DNA of 64,000 nt from an uncultured Bacteroidales bacterium. Its GTDB lineage: Bacteria; Bacteroidota; Bacteroidia; Bacteroidales; WCHB1-69. Shown in pieces: positions 1 to 8,582 of the stretch (within the stretch, counting starts at the first letter, position 1; the number at the start of each line of letters is the position of its first letter). The DNA is taken from contig ONCM01000003.1 of NCBI GenBank assembly GCA_900316305.1, positions 1-64,000 of the forward strand. The letters run 5' to 3'. Below the pieces are notes generated by a model that worked only from the letters and a program-made list of their open reading frames with translations, ran no database searches and was not told the DNA's origin. The translations under genes and the position numbers were made by a program.

Positions 1-461
1 TGGTAAGCTGCCACTTTCACCTCCTTGCTGCTGGCGATAATATGGTAGTTGTCAGGAAGTTGCAGAATAGTGTCGCCGTGCGACATCCACACCTGGCTCT
101 CTTGCGGAACGCCTTTCAGCAGCACATCGTCCGCCTCTACGAATGCGAGGTGGGCGCGGCCGTACTCGCGGGTGGAGCTTGCCCCCACGACACCGCCGCC
201 AACTTGCGCCAGATACTGGGCGCCGTAGCAGATGCCGAGCAGCGGATAGTGGCCTCTGATTTCGGACAAGTCGGGTTTGAAGGCGTTGGCGTCGTTCACC
301 GAGAACGGACTTCCCGAAAGGATAACACCCTTGATGTCAGGCTCTCCGAACGGGAACTTGTTGTAAGGCAGGATTTCGCAATAGGTGTTCAGTTCACGGA
401 TTCGACGCGCAATGAGCTGCGTGTATTGGGAACCGAAGTCTAAAATAATGATTTTCTCCAT
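1..461 (-). CDS. guaA: GMP synthase (glutamine-hydrolysing), N-terminal part
   Basis: Read on the minus strand from an ATG at 461 and running off the left edge, so only about 153 N-terminal residues are present. The protein begins [20 protein letters not shown] and contains [10 protein letters not shown] with the amidotransferase nucleophile Cys, the layout of the class I glutamine amidotransferase domain of GuaA. The enzyme converts XMP to GMP in purine synthesis, using ammonia from glutamine; the ATP-pyrophosphatase and dimerisation domains lie outside the window. The [12 protein letters not shown] signature separates it from other class I amidotransferases. A good promoter lies 26 bp upstream. 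Confidence 0.96.
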   Translation of the reverse strand, partial: MEKIIILDFGSQYTQLIARRIRELNTYCEILPYNKFPFGEPDIKGVILSGSPFSVNDANAFKPDLSEIRGHYPLLGICYGAQYLAQVGGGVVGASSTREYGRAHLAFVEADDVLLKGVPQESQVWMSHGDTILQLPDNYHIIASSKEVKVAAY

Positions 462-486
462 CGTTTTTCAATTCCAAAAATGAGCC

Positions 487-495
487 GCAAAGGTA
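487..495 (-). promoter_or_regulatory. Bacteroidetes -7 promoter box for guaA
   Basis: TACCTTTGC on the minus strand, matching TAnnTTTGC, 26 bp before the guaA start codon. Confidence 0.7.
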
Positions 496-605
496 CACAA
501 TTTCCGAATGCGCACCGACAATTATTTGACAAAGTCACAACGGATGCGAAATGACATAGACTATAACTTTGGCTATTGGCTTTTAGCTGTTGGCTTTTGT
601 GTTCT

Positions 606-1098
606 TCACCGCAGTTCTTTCACCGGAATCTCATGTCCGAATGCGTGGTCTTGGTAGGATTTTTCCCAGAGAGGCATGGCGAGCATGATGCGTTCAATCG
701 TATTCACAAACGCTTCGTCCTCAGGATCTTCCGAAGCCATCAAAGAGGGAAAGAAACTTATATCCGAGATGGTGCCATCGGGATTTACCATGTAATGGAT
801 GACGATATCGTCCATGTCGCGGTCGTGGATACGCGCGAGGGTCGCCGAATCCTTGATTTGCCCCTTCAGCCAGGAGGCAGGTGTACCGTACTGCTCCGGA
901 AAAATGGGCTCGGGGTGGTAGCCTTCAAGTGCAAGCCCACCACAATAAATTTCAGGATAATCGTACCATGACGGTTTCGGTGCCGTTGCATTCCCCCTCG
1001 AAGGTGCATGCAGGCTGCTCCAACGGGATGTCGTTTTCCCGCGCCACTCGCCGCCGCACATCCTTCAAGTACTCACAAGTATGTTTGCCTCGGTTCAT
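606..1098 (-). pseudogene. Broken TonB C-terminal-domain protein (frameshifted, middle deleted)
   Basis: From the ATG at 1098 a 48-residue reading frame begins MNRGKHTCEYLKDVRRRVAR and reaches ECNGT before a TGA at 952-954. This is the N-terminus of a Bacteroidales family that normally continues with a Cys motif, a membrane anchor and a TonB C-terminal domain. The rest is found in another frame (about 930 down to 606): PEPIFPEQYG, a DDIVIHYMVNPDGTISDI strand and MPLWEKSYQDHAFGHEIPVK, which resemble a TonB-CTD. The linker and anchor between them are missing, so this looks like an internal deletion with loss of frame. Family assignment is from memory of related proteins; the two open frames are seen directly. 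Confidence 0.6.
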
Positions 1099-1119
1099 TG
1101 CTTAAATTATTTCGATGCT

Positions 1120-1128
1120 GCAAAAATA
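1120..1128 (-). promoter_or_regulatory. Promoter -7 box for the broken TonB-domain gene
   Basis: TATTTTTGC on the minus strand 22 bp upstream of the ATG at 1098. Its survival suggests the remnant is still transcribed. Confidence 0.55.
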
Positions 1129-1221
1129 GTATCTTTATCTATTATTAGGATGCAAAAAATCCAAAAGGTTGCAGTGCGTTGAAAAAAATTTCACAAGTTT
1201 TATCCATCTGTTATTTTTTTG

Positions 1222-1230
1222 TATTTTTGC
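1222..1230 (+). promoter_or_regulatory. Promoter -7 box for toxin-antitoxin pair
   Basis: TATTTTTGC on the plus strand, 18 bp before the antitoxin ATG at 1248. Confidence 0.65.
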
Positions 1231-1247
1231 CGCATATTATTCATGTT

Positions 1248-1454
1248 ATGAAAAAAGGAGCCTATAAGACAAAAAAGCAAAATCATTCTGTAGTGCAAGA
1301 ACCTCTTGCCACTTACGGTATTTCCCACAGTCCAGTTGTCATAAACGACTCAGTGATTCCCGATGGGTACATGTCTCTTGAACAATTCGGAGAAATCTTC
1401 CACCAAAAACTCGATGCCAACTATGAAAACATACAGAATAATCGTCAACAATGA
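1248..1454 (+). CDS. Putative antitoxin of a type II toxin-antitoxin pair
   Basis: A 68-residue protein starting MKKGAYKTKKQNHSVVQEPL. The start at 1248 is preferred over the upstream 1179 because the promoter -7 box (1222-1230) lies between them. It contains SLEQFGEIFHQKLDANYENI, a helical C-terminal stretch of the kind that neutralises ParE/RelE toxins. It overlaps the downstream toxin frame by about 32 bp, an arrangement usual for these pairs. No DNA-binding motif is recognisable with confidence. The role is inferred from size, order and partner. Confidence 0.6.
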   Translation: MKKGAYKTKKQNHSVVQEPLATYGISHSPVVINDSVIPDGYMSLEQFGEIFHQKLDANYENIQNNRQQ

Positions 1455-1731
1455 GGCAATATCGGATTTAGACAGTATTTCCTCGTATATAGCAGGGCTT
1501 TATCGACCAGAAAGCGGACACAATTATGTGAATCGTATCCTCGGACAATTGGCATCGCTCAGCTATACCGCCGATATTTATCCATTCAGTCGCTACGCTA
1601 TTGCAAAAGCAATACACCCTAAGGCAAAAACGATATCGATTGTCAACCATAAATGGACTGTGGTCTTTCACATAGCAGGGATTTTTGTATATGTGGACCG
1701 TATTTTACCTTCAAAAATGATGATAAAATAA
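1423..1731 (+). CDS. RelE/ParE-family toxin
   Basis: About 102 residues beginning MKTYRIIVNNEAISDLDSIS. The pattern of an N-terminal strand, then AISDLDSISSYIAGLY, a helix with NRILGQLASL and a C-terminal NHKWTVVFHIAGIFVYVDRI strand set is that of the RelE/ParE fold (plasmid stabilisation family). An in-frame ATG at 1414 is an alternative start. ParE members poison gyrase and RelE members cut mRNA on ribosomes; the sequence alone does not decide which. It is translationally coupled to the upstream antitoxin through an overlapping frame. Confidence 0.72.
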   Translation: MKTYRIIVNNEAISDLDSISSYIAGLYRPESGHNYVNRILGQLASLSYTADIYPFSRYAIAKAIHPKAKTISIVNHKWTVVFHIAGIFVYVDRILPSKMMIK

Positions 1732-1737
1732 TCAATA

Positions 1738-2799
1738 TCAATAGACACACCCTCCGCAACAATCCTCTTTCGCGCCCGTGACACTGCGCAAGCAATTGTT
1801 CTCCCCATTCAGTCGCAACAATCCCAAAAAGGCGAAAATCAGCGCTTCCTTGTAGTCCACAATTAGATTATCAGGAACAATAACTTTTAACGTATTTCTT
1901 TGATGCTGAATTTGTTGTATTAAGAAAGTGTGGTGGGCGCCGCCACCGGTGACTAACATGGTGCGGGCGGTTTCCGGCACGTTTGCGATGATTTGCACGG
2001 CAATGTGCTCCACCACCGTTCGGGACAAATCGGCAAGGCTGTAATCCGATAAAAACGAAGCTAAAACGGGAGAGAAAACTTCATCATACCACTCTTTCCC
2101 CAAAGATTTCGGTGGATTTTGATGGTAATAAGCCAAATTATTCAGCTTTTGCAACAGTTCGGGGATGATAGAACCCTCTTTTGCAAGTTGTCCGTCCTTG
2201 TCGTAAGGCAGTCCGGCATGGTTTGCTAACGCATTGAGTGCCATGTTACAAGGGGAAATATCGTATGCAACACGCTTATTTCCAAAACGATATGAGATGT
2301 TGGAAATACCGCCTAAGTTGAGGCACGCATCAAAATCGCTGAAAAGCAACTCATCGCCAATAGGCACCAATGGAGCACCCTGGCCACCCAACGCCACGTC
2401 TTTGGTGCGGAAATCGCAGACTGTGGGGATTCCCGTTCGCGCCGCAATTATCGCCCCGTTGCCGATTTGGGTGGTCAGTCCGATGCCGGGCTGGTGGAAA
2501 ACCGTGTGTCCGTGCGAGGCGATGAAATCCGGTCTTGGACCCTCACCCAACCAAGAGTTGATAGCCTCCGCGAAAACTTCCGCCACATCGTTGTTCAACT
2601 TAACATACTCTAATGCAGAAAGATACGGAGCATTGGCCAACCGCATTTTGAACGTTTCGGAGTAGGGAACATTGGTCGCTTTTTCGATACGGTAGTTCCA
2701 TTTTCCGATGTCATCCTTTTCGAAACGACACCAAGCCAAATCGATGCCGTCCAAAGAGGTGCCGGACATTACCCCGATGCCTTCGCTCACCTTTTTCAT
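1738..2799 (-). CDS. anmK: Anhydro-N-acetylmuramic acid kinase
   Basis: 353 residues. The N-terminus has GIGVMSGTSLDGIDLAWC, the phosphate-binding signature of AnmK, and further on SHGHTVFHQP, CLNLGGISNISY and VTGGGAHHTFL of the actin-like ATPase fold. The enzyme opens the 1,6-anhydro ring of anhydro-MurNAc and phosphorylates it, returning cell-wall turnover products to metabolism. Its start overlaps the stop of murF by 4 bp (ATGA), so the two are co-translated, linking wall recycling with wall synthesis. Length matches the family. Confidence 0.95.
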   Translation of the reverse strand: MKKVSEGIGVMSGTSLDGIDLAWCRFEKDDIGKWNYRIEKATNVPYSETFKMRLANAPYLSALEYVKLNNDVAEVFAEAINSWLGEGPRPDFIASHGHTVFHQPGIGLTTQIGNGAIIAARTGIPTVCDFRTKDVALGGQGAPLVPIGDELLFSDFDACLNLGGISNISYRFGNKRVAYDISPCNMALNALANHAGLPYDKDGQLAKEGSIIPELLQKLNNLAYYHQNPPKSLGKEWYDEVFSPVLASFLSDYSLADLSRTVVEHIAVQIIANVPETARTMLVTGGGAHHTFLIQQIQHQRNTLKVIVPDNLIVDYKEALIFAFLGLLRLNGENNCLRSVTGAKEDCCGGCVY

Positions 2800-4049
2800 G
2801 CGTTTAGAATTGCCGTTAACTTGTTGAGATGCATACTGTTGGAACCTTTAATCAGCACCATGGCGTTCTCAAGAGGATGTGCAACGAAGTAGGCGTTGGC
2901 CTCTTCCACGTCCGCAAAAACGTTGTTTTTGACAACTTTCGCGAATTCTTGTCCTACAAAGTAGGTTTCAAGATGCAGATTCTCAGCTAATTGCGATATT
3001 TCGGTATGTGCTTCTACGCTGAGATCGCCCAACTCGCGCATATCGCCCAAAATGGCCACTTTGCGCGGATGCTCCAACTGTGAGAGGTTCTTCAACGCAG
3101 CCGTCATACTGGTCAGATTGGCGTTGTAATAGTCGGAGATGATGACGTTGCTGCCAATGCGATCGACCTGTGAACGGTGGTTGGATGGAACGTAATTACC
3201 TAATGCTTTGGCAATTACATTATCCGGAATTTGGAAGAAACGACCAACAGCGGTGGCAGCCATAAAGTTCCAAATGTTGTAGCTTCCAGTCAAATGGGTC
3301 TCGACGGTCTCCGTCCCAATACGGATTTTGAGGTATGGATTCATCGAAACAATCTGTGCCTCAGCATCTTGACCATAAAATACGACATTATCGTAGGAGA
3401 GGCCGTTGCGCAAAACATTGTCCGTTTCGTTGACGAAAAGCGTACCGCCTTGAGCCATCACATGTCGATAGAGCGCCTTCTTTGTCTGGATGATGTTCTC
3501 CTTGGAGCCGAATCCCTCAATATGCGCTACCCCAATGTTGGTGATGAGTCCGAAGTCGGGATCCGCAATCTCGCACAGGTCGGCAATCTCCCCGACATGG
3601 TTCGCACCCATCTCCACGATGGCCATCTCGTCTGTCGGTTGGATGGAGAGCAGCGTCAACGGCACTCCTATATGGTTATTGAGGTTCCCTTTCGTGCAAG
3701 CGGTCTTGTAAGTCGTTGACAGAACGGCATTTATCAACTCTTTCGTGGTGGTTTTGCCGTTCGTGCCGGTAATACCGATAACGGGCATTTTCAGCTGCTG
3801 ACGATGATAGTGCGCCAACTGTTGCAGTGTTTTCAGCGCATCATCGACTACCACGGCACGCGGGTTACCCTGCAAATCGCGGTTTTCGGTGATGACATAT
3901 TTTGCGCCTTGTTCCAGCACTTCAGCAGCGAATTTGTTGCCGTCGAAGTTCGCGCCCTTCAGGCACACGAAGAGGCAGTCCGGCGTCAGATTCCGGCTGT
4001 CCGTGCAGACGCACGAGGATTGTTGGTATTTTTTGTATAGGTTTTCCAT
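2796..4049 (-). CDS. murF: UDP-MurNAc-tripeptide--D-Ala-D-Ala ligase
   Basis: 417 residues. CTDSRNLTPDCLFVCLKG opens the N-terminal substrate domain; GITGTNGKTTTKELI is the Mur ligase ATP-binding loop near residue 95; EMGANHVGEI and NAN/NHRS-type motifs follow, and a C-terminal domain carries LGDMRELG. It adds D-Ala-D-Ala to the peptidoglycan precursor in the cytoplasm. Slightly shorter than the E. coli enzyme but complete. anmK follows with a 4-bp overlap. Confidence 0.95.
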   Translation of the reverse strand: MENLYKKYQQSSCVCTDSRNLTPDCLFVCLKGANFDGNKFAAEVLEQGAKYVITENRDLQGNPRAVVVDDALKTLQQLAHYHRQQLKMPVIGITGTNGKTTTKELINAVLSTTYKTACTKGNLNNHIGVPLTLLSIQPTDEMAIVEMGANHVGEIADLCEIADPDFGLITNIGVAHIEGFGSKENIIQTKKALYRHVMAQGGTLFVNETDNVLRNGLSYDNVVFYGQDAEAQIVSMNPYLKIRIGTETVETHLTGSYNIWNFMAATAVGRFFQIPDNVIAKALGNYVPSNHRSQVDRIGSNVIISDYYNANLTSMTAALKNLSQLEHPRKVAILGDMRELGDLSVEAHTEISQLAENLHLETYFVGQEFAKVVKNNVFADVEEANAYFVAHPLENAMVLIKGSNSMHLNKLTAILNA

Positions 4050-4070
4050 AGGAATGGTGTTTTTCTGTAT

Positions 4071-4172
4071 GTCCTAGGGCTCGGCTTCGCCTCACCCTAG
4101 GTTAGCATAGGTCGGGCTTTCAGCCCTTTTTGGCATATAACTGCTAACTACTAACTGCTAACTGTGCTAACT
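4071..4172. repeat. Intergenic hairpins followed by CTAACTnCTAACT short repeats
   Basis: Seen directly: a CCTAGGG...CCCTAGG inverted repeat (about 4071-4102), a small GGGCTTTCAGCCC hairpin followed by Ts (about 4109-4127), then TAACTGCTAACTACTAACTG-type repeats from about 4139 to 4172. The last part runs into the end of the HAD gene and supplies its last codons. The same short repeat occurs at 13725-13757. Confidence 0.6.
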
Positions 4173-5032
4173 TCCTGATACTTGATGTGCAGCAGATCCT
4201 GCTCGACGGCGATCTTGTCGATGACCTTCTTGAGGATGATGTCGAGTTCGCTGTTTTCGGTGTAGTCGGCGGGACCGATGTAGTCGGCACGTTTTTGTTT
4301 GATGAGTTTGATGCAGCGTTCGCGGGCACTGATGGGGCGCTCAGGAGTGGCCACGGAGTTGGGGTTATAGACCGCAATGGTGGTACCGCCGTAAAGGTTG
4401 ACCATCTTCATGGCGGGCACGTCGGTCTCCCCATCACCCATGTAAATCAGGTTAGAGAAGGGAACCGCGCGCTCATCTTCGGGCACCGACTTGTTAATCA
4501 ACGTGTTATCGTATGAGTTGTAGATGCCTTTGTTGATGCGGAACAGAAATTGCGTTTTGTTGGTGTAGTTGACACCGAGCGCGGGCCAACAGGCGGAACC
4601 GTTCTCATCATACTGAAAACCAGAAGCATATATGGTCTTGAAATACTTGGCGATACTCGTCCCTCTCACAATCTCGCGTAAACCTGAGGAAATGATAAAA
4701 TGCTCCAAATGGAGGTTTTGCGAAGCAGCATACGCATTGATGCGCTTGAAATAGGTCTCCACTCCTTCAAAAAAGGTGATTTTCTCCCCATATTTTACAA
4801 ACGTATCTTCTCGAATATCCAGGTTTTGCTCTTTGGCTTTGATCAACATCAGATGCATGTAGGCGAGCACCTCATCCATATCGTGCTTCTTGGCCATCTC
4901 GTTGGCCTCCTGCCAAAACTCGCCTTTGTCCATGTTGAGGTCGGGGATGAAGTTGTATTCCTGCATGTTACCAGGAGCCAACGTTCCATCAAAGTCGTAT
5001 GCAATAGCTACATTTCTGTTTTCTGTAATCAT
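4151..5032 (-). CDS. HAD-family phosphatase
   Basis: 293 residues. AIAYDFDGTLAPGNM near residue 9 is HAD motif I with the nucleophile and acid/base Asp pair; FIISSGLREIV is motif II (Ser); YMGDGETDVPAMK near residue 205 is motif IV. A helical cap lies between motifs I and II (about residues 25-110). Cytoplasmic, with no signal. The substrate cannot be told from sequence; related proteins are annotated only as haloacid dehalogenase-like hydrolases. The last codons (Ser-rich STVSS) are made by the short intergenic repeat, so the true C-terminus has probably been rewritten by it. Confidence 0.85.
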   Translation of the reverse strand: MITENRNVAIAYDFDGTLAPGNMQEYNFIPDLNMDKGEFWQEANEMAKKHDMDEVLAYMHLMLIKAKEQNLDIREDTFVKYGEKITFFEGVETYFKRINAYAASQNLHLEHFIISSGLREIVRGTSIAKYFKTIYASGFQYDENGSACWPALGVNYTNKTQFLFRINKGIYNSYDNTLINKSVPEDERAVPFSNLIYMGDGETDVPAMKMVNLYGGTTIAVYNPNSVATPERPISARERCIKLIKQKRADYIGPADYTENSELDIILKKVIDKIAVEQDLLHIKYQEVSTVSS

Positions 5033-5079
5033 TTTTGTATCAGTAGATTATAGATTTTTGTCGTTAATTTTTTATTTTG

Positions 5080-5088
5080 GCAAAGATA
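5080..5088 (-). promoter_or_regulatory. Promoter -7 box for the HAD phosphatase gene
   Basis: TATCTTTGC on the minus strand about 48 bp upstream of the start at 5032. Confidence 0.65.
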
Positions 5089-5130
5089 CATTTTTAATGG
5101 TTAAAGGTTTATGGTTTAGAGTTTAAGGAG

Positions 5131-5185
5131 CTTAGAAGCTTAGAAGCTTAGAAGTTTAGAAGCTTAGAAGTTTAGGAGCTTAGGG
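5131..5185. repeat. 8-bp tandem repeat (CTTAGAAG)n
   Basis: About seven head-to-tail copies of CTTAGAAG with single-base variants (TTTAGAAG, TTTAGGAG), lying between a terminator and the HAD promoter. No coding potential. Confidence 0.85.
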
Positions 5186-5221
5186 TTAAAGTTTATAGTT
5201 CGACAGTCAAATAAACAACAA

Positions 5222-5246
5222 CGGGCGAATCTTAAAGATTCGCCCG
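5222..5246 (-). terminator. Hairpin terminator of the OmpA/TPR lipoprotein gene
   Basis: Perfect inverted repeat CGGGCGAATCT / AGATTCGCCCG with a 3-nt loop, 25 bp past the stop at 5271 and followed on the minus strand by a T-rich run (TGTTGTTTATTTG). Confidence 0.75.
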
Positions 5247-5270
5247 CCTATAGTATTACATTGTATGAAA

Positions 5271-7097
5271 CTATTTCACCAGTTGTTTGAAGCGGTCAGA
5301 GTGGCGATAGCGTTTGAACTCGGCATCGCGTTTGGCCGTCTTCTTCATGGAAGGATCCAAATTGATGGCGGTGGTGAGGTTGCTATAGACACCCTCCTCG
5401 TTCTTCATGCGGGCGGAAAGGACGGCCTTCAGGTAAGCGGTCTTGGCGTCCACCTCATCGATGCAGTCGAGAGTAGCTTTGGCGGCGTTGTAGTCCTTTT
5501 GCAGCAGTTGCACCAGAGCGGTGTTGTAGTCGCAAGTTTGGTTACCCATCAGCTGGGCAGCCTTGGAGTAGTCGCCGTTGAGGATACTGAGTGCACCAGT
5601 GTTGTAGTTCTGGTTGACGGGTTGCACGGAAGCGTTGGCAGATGCCTCGAAGTTGGCTTGTGCGGCAGCCAAATCACCGCTCAGATAGTCGGCAATAGCC
5701 ATGTTGTTCAGAATAATACCATTATTCGGGGAGAGGGCGGCAGCTTTCTGCAGGTAGTTCAGAGCCTCTTCCAAATTGGAATCGTTGCCGGTCTGATAGT
5801 ACTCGTTCAACTTCATAGCACCGAGGTTGTTGTACGCACGCCAGTCATTCTCAGTTTTCTTGTTGTTAATCAACGCTTTGTAGATGCTCTCCTTCGTGGC
5901 CATATCGGTGGCAACAGAAGCGGCATAGAGGCGCTCATTAATGGAGAAGTCGTTCGGGTTGGCCTGCACGAAACGGACAAGGTCGGCATCGGTGTAGGTG
6001 TCGTGCTTCTTGCAAACCATCTGGATTTCAGCGCGACGCAACGGAGGCAGGATGGCATCGGCGATTTCGGGATAGATGTCCGTCATCTCGCGGATCTTCT
6101 GCTCACGCATATCATTATTAGCCTGTGAACGCACCACGTTGAGAATCTGGTTCTTCTGCGCGATGTTCGATTTCTCGATAGCAGCCTCGAAACCGTCCCA
6201 GTCTTCACCCTTGGCATTGTTCACATACTCGAAGACCGGCTTCTGCAAATCTTTCATCTTGATATTGTTACGCTTTGCGTAATCTTTCAGATAAGCGTTG
6301 AACTTGTCGCTGAACCAGTTCTTACCCACTTGGAAACGACGCTCGGAAAGACCCTGATTGTTGGTCTCCTCACCTTCGGGGGAAGCCCAACCGGAAATCA
6401 CCACGCGGTCGATGATGTAGTCATTGCCCATGAAATCGATGAACGCCTTGATGGAATCCTTGGCGGCCTGAGTCTTATTGTTGGGATTGCTCCAGTTCAT
6501 GTTCGAGCTGTTGAGGTCGAAATAGAGGGTGGCGGTTCTGCCGATGAATTCAGCCTTATAGTTATGGGGAGCCAGCAGGAAAGCGGTACCGCTGTTGGCG
6601 TTGTCCGTCAGTCTCGGGGTCAAGTTGGCGCGTGCGCTGGTGTTGCTGATGCCCTCGCCGAGGTTACGGTCGCCGAAATCGTGGTGTTTTTTCTTGAGGT
6701 CGGCCGTTGCACCCGTCACGATGTCGGCATTCTCATATTTTTCGTCGAATTTGAACGTGCCGCTCTGCGTGAACGTGCCACCATTCTTATAGTTAATGAC
6801 GATACCGTCACCTTGAGCCTTCTCACCTTTCAGCTTAATCGTGGCAAAAGGAGGTTCAACCTTCTGACCATCAACAGATAAGGAAGGGGTAAAGGTCATG
6901 GTGGCTTTCTTCTTCATATATTTCGGAGGGATGGTGCCCTTGATGGTGTAAGCCACCTCGCCACCTTTATTCTCCAAATCGGGGTTGTCAAGCGTCACCG
7001 TGACTTCGGGGTATTTCTTGACCATTTTCCCAAGTCCGCAGCCGCTCATCATCATAACAGCAGCCACTACCATGCTGATAGCAAATAATTTTCTCAT
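5271..7097 (-). CDS. Large lipoprotein with OmpA-like region and TPR repeats
   Basis: 608 residues. Signal peptide with lipobox MMMSGCGLG puts the acylated Cys near residue 20. Residues 30-180 are strand-rich; about 190-270 hold an OmpA-like peptidoglycan-binding pattern (ATLYFDLNSSNMN, then VVISGWASPEGEETNNQGLSERR). The C-terminal 250 residues form TPR-like helical repeats (NLGAMKLNEYY, ALNYLQKAAALSPNNGIILN, DYNAAKATLDCID). Likely anchored in the outer membrane facing the periplasm and acting as a scaffold between wall and envelope complexes. The exact role is unknown. Single-gene unit with its own promoter and terminator. Confidence 0.75.
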   Translation of the reverse strand: MRKLFAISMVVAAVMMMSGCGLGKMVKKYPEVTVTLDNPDLENKGGEVAYTIKGTIPPKYMKKKATMTFTPSLSVDGQKVEPPFATIKLKGEKAQGDGIVINYKNGGTFTQSGTFKFDEKYENADIVTGATADLKKKHHDFGDRNLGEGISNTSARANLTPRLTDNANSGTAFLLAPHNYKAEFIGRTATLYFDLNSSNMNWSNPNNKTQAAKDSIKAFIDFMGNDYIIDRVVISGWASPEGEETNNQGLSERRFQVGKNWFSDKFNAYLKDYAKRNNIKMKDLQKPVFEYVNNAKGEDWDGFEAAIEKSNIAQKNQILNVVRSQANNDMREQKIREMTDIYPEIADAILPPLRRAEIQMVCKKHDTYTDADLVRFVQANPNDFSINERLYAASVATDMATKESIYKALINNKKTENDWRAYNNLGAMKLNEYYQTGNDSNLEEALNYLQKAAALSPNNGIILNNMAIADYLSGDLAAAQANFEASANASVQPVNQNYNTGALSILNGDYSKAAQLMGNQTCDYNTALVQLLQKDYNAAKATLDCIDEVDAKTAYLKAVLSARMKNEEGVYSNLTTAINLDPSMKKTAKRDAEFKRYRHSDRFKQLVK

Positions 7098-7135
7098 AGG
7101 TTATTAAGGTTTTTATTTGAAATTTCAAAAACGGC

Positions 7136-7144
7136 GCAAAGATA
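7136..7144 (-). promoter_or_regulatory. Promoter -7 box for OmpA/TPR lipoprotein
   Basis: TATCTTTGC on the minus strand 39 bp upstream of the start at 7097, back to back with the riboswitch promoter on the other strand. Confidence 0.7.
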
Positions 7145-7202
7145 CGTTTTTTTCAGACAAATTTACAGAACGGTATAATAAGTTTTTTATTGTAAAAAAG
7201 TG

Positions 7203-7211
7203 TACTTTTGC
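7203..7211 (+). promoter_or_regulatory. Promoter -7 box driving cobalamin riboswitch 1
   Basis: TACTTTTGC on the plus strand immediately before the riboswitch aptamer. Confidence 0.7.
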
Positions 7212-7212
7212 C

Positions 7213-7464
7213 GCCGCAAAGTGGTGAAGGATTTTCTTCGTAAAATCCTGAGAGGGAAACAGGTGTAAGTCCTGTACAGTACCCGCTGCTGTAAGTTTCA
7301 AGCCAAGAAACCGCACGTTGCCACTGTCGGAAGACGGGAAGGCGCGGTTTCAGAAACGAGTCAGAAAACCTGCCACGGCGCATTGTTATCGCTTCGGGAG
7401 GTAGGCGGATACAAAAGAGACCCTAATCGCGCTCTTCATTCCAACATTAACCGAAGCATTTTGT
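7213..7464 (+). ncRNA. Cobalamin riboswitch 1
   Basis: Contains the conserved aptamer core GAGGGAAACAGGTG...CCTGTACAGTACCCGCTGCTGTAAG and the B12 box AGTCAGAAAACCTGCC at 7359-7374. An AGGATTTT/AAAATCCT stem precedes the core. After the B12 box a GCTTCGG (7391-7397) / CCGAAGC (7451-7457) pairing can form the expression platform; the same platform occurs in riboswitch 2. It should repress the downstream BtuG-like gene when B12 is plentiful. Confidence 0.93.
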
Positions 7465-7486
7465 CAAACCCTAAATGCCGAGGATT

Positions 7487-8572
7487 ATGCATTTATGTAA
7501 CTTATTAAAAAAGAGTGTCTTATGGCTTCTTATTCTGCCAATTTTGGTCATTTCTTGCGTACCAAAACCGCCGCTACCTGATCCTGAGCCCATCCCTGAT
7601 ACATACGCGAACGGACTTTTCATTCTCAATGAAGGTCTTTTCCAACAGAATAACAGTACGTTATCATACTATAATTATAAGGATGGAACATTCACTGCGA
7701 ATATCTTTTTGGATGTCAATCATCGTGGTTTGGGCGATGTGGGCAACGATTTGCAGCGATATGGCAGCAAACTCTACATCGTGGTCAACAACTCCAATAT
7801 CGTGGAGGTGGTGGATGCAAAAACTGTCCAATCGTTGAAAACCATCAATTTGAACGGCAAACAGCCGCGCTATATCACCTTTTTGGACAATAAAGCCTAT
7901 ATTTCCTGCTTCGATGGCGATGTGGTGCGCATCGACACAGCTGCTTTAGAGGTGGAAGCCACCGTGCACACCGGTCCGAACCCCGACGGCATCTGCACCT
8001 GCAATGGCAAGATTTACGTCTCTAACTCCGGCGGCCTCAGTGCCCCGAACTACGGCAACACCGTTTCGGTAATCGATCCCGCCTCATTCACCGTCACCAA
8101 GGACATCACAGTGGCAATCAATCCCACCCGTATCAAATCTTACAACAACCGCTACGTCTATGTGGTCTCCAATGGCGATTACGGCACCGTGCCTTATACC
8201 TTCCAAAAGATTGATTGTCAGACTGATGAGGTGGTAAAAACATACAATCTCGAAGTCCTGAACTTTGAAATCCACCAAAACCTCGCCTACATCTACACTT
8301 ACAATTTCAACACCATGACTTCCGCATGGATCAGCGTGTTGGATTTGGAAACGGACGAAATCGTGAAGGAGCAGTTCATCAGCGACGGCACGCAGCTGAA
8401 GACCCCTTACGGCATCAAAGTGAACCCATTGAACGGCGATGTCTATATCACCGATGCGGGCACCTTCACCACCAATGGCGACATCTACTGCTTCGACAAA
8501 AACGGCAAGAAGAAATTCTCGTTTGAAGGCGGTTTGAATCCGTCGGCAATGGTGATTGACTTCGGCGAATAG
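7487..8572 (+). CDS. BtuG-like surface beta-propeller lipoprotein (B12 binding)
   Basis: 361 residues from the ATG at 7487 (an ATG at 7475 is also possible). A signal peptide ends in LVISC with the lipid-carrying Cys, followed by a Pro-rich linker. The rest is a seven-bladed YncE-type propeller: GLFILNEGLFQQNNSTLSYY, LYIVVNNSNIVEVVDAKT, PRYITFLDNKAYISCFDGDV, PDGICTCNGKIYVSNSGG, YGIKVNPLNGDVYITDAG. In Bacteroides, BtuG proteins of this type sit on the cell surface over BtuB and bind cobalamin very tightly. The riboswitch directly upstream supports this role. No btuB is adjacent, so its partner receptor must be elsewhere. Confidence 0.8.
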   Translation: MHLCNLLKKSVLWLLILPILVISCVPKPPLPDPEPIPDTYANGLFILNEGLFQQNNSTLSYYNYKDGTFTANIFLDVNHRGLGDVGNDLQRYGSKLYIVVNNSNIVEVVDAKTVQSLKTINLNGKQPRYITFLDNKAYISCFDGDVVRIDTAALEVEATVHTGPNPDGICTCNGKIYVSNSGGLSAPNYGNTVSVIDPASFTVTKDITVAINPTRIKSYNNRYVYVVSNGDYGTVPYTFQKIDCQTDEVVKTYNLEVLNFEIHQNLAYIYTYNFNTMTSAWISVLDLETDEIVKEQFISDGTQLKTPYGIKVNPLNGDVYITDAGTFTTNGDIYCFDKNGKKKFSFEGGLNPSAMVIDFGE

Positions 8573-8582
8573 CCTAGTTTAT

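Noticed and set aside
5265-6128. 287-codon plus-strand frame opposite the TPR lipoprotein
   Set aside because: The minus-strand protein has a signal peptide, OmpA-like region and TPR repeats with promoter and terminator; the antisense frame has none.
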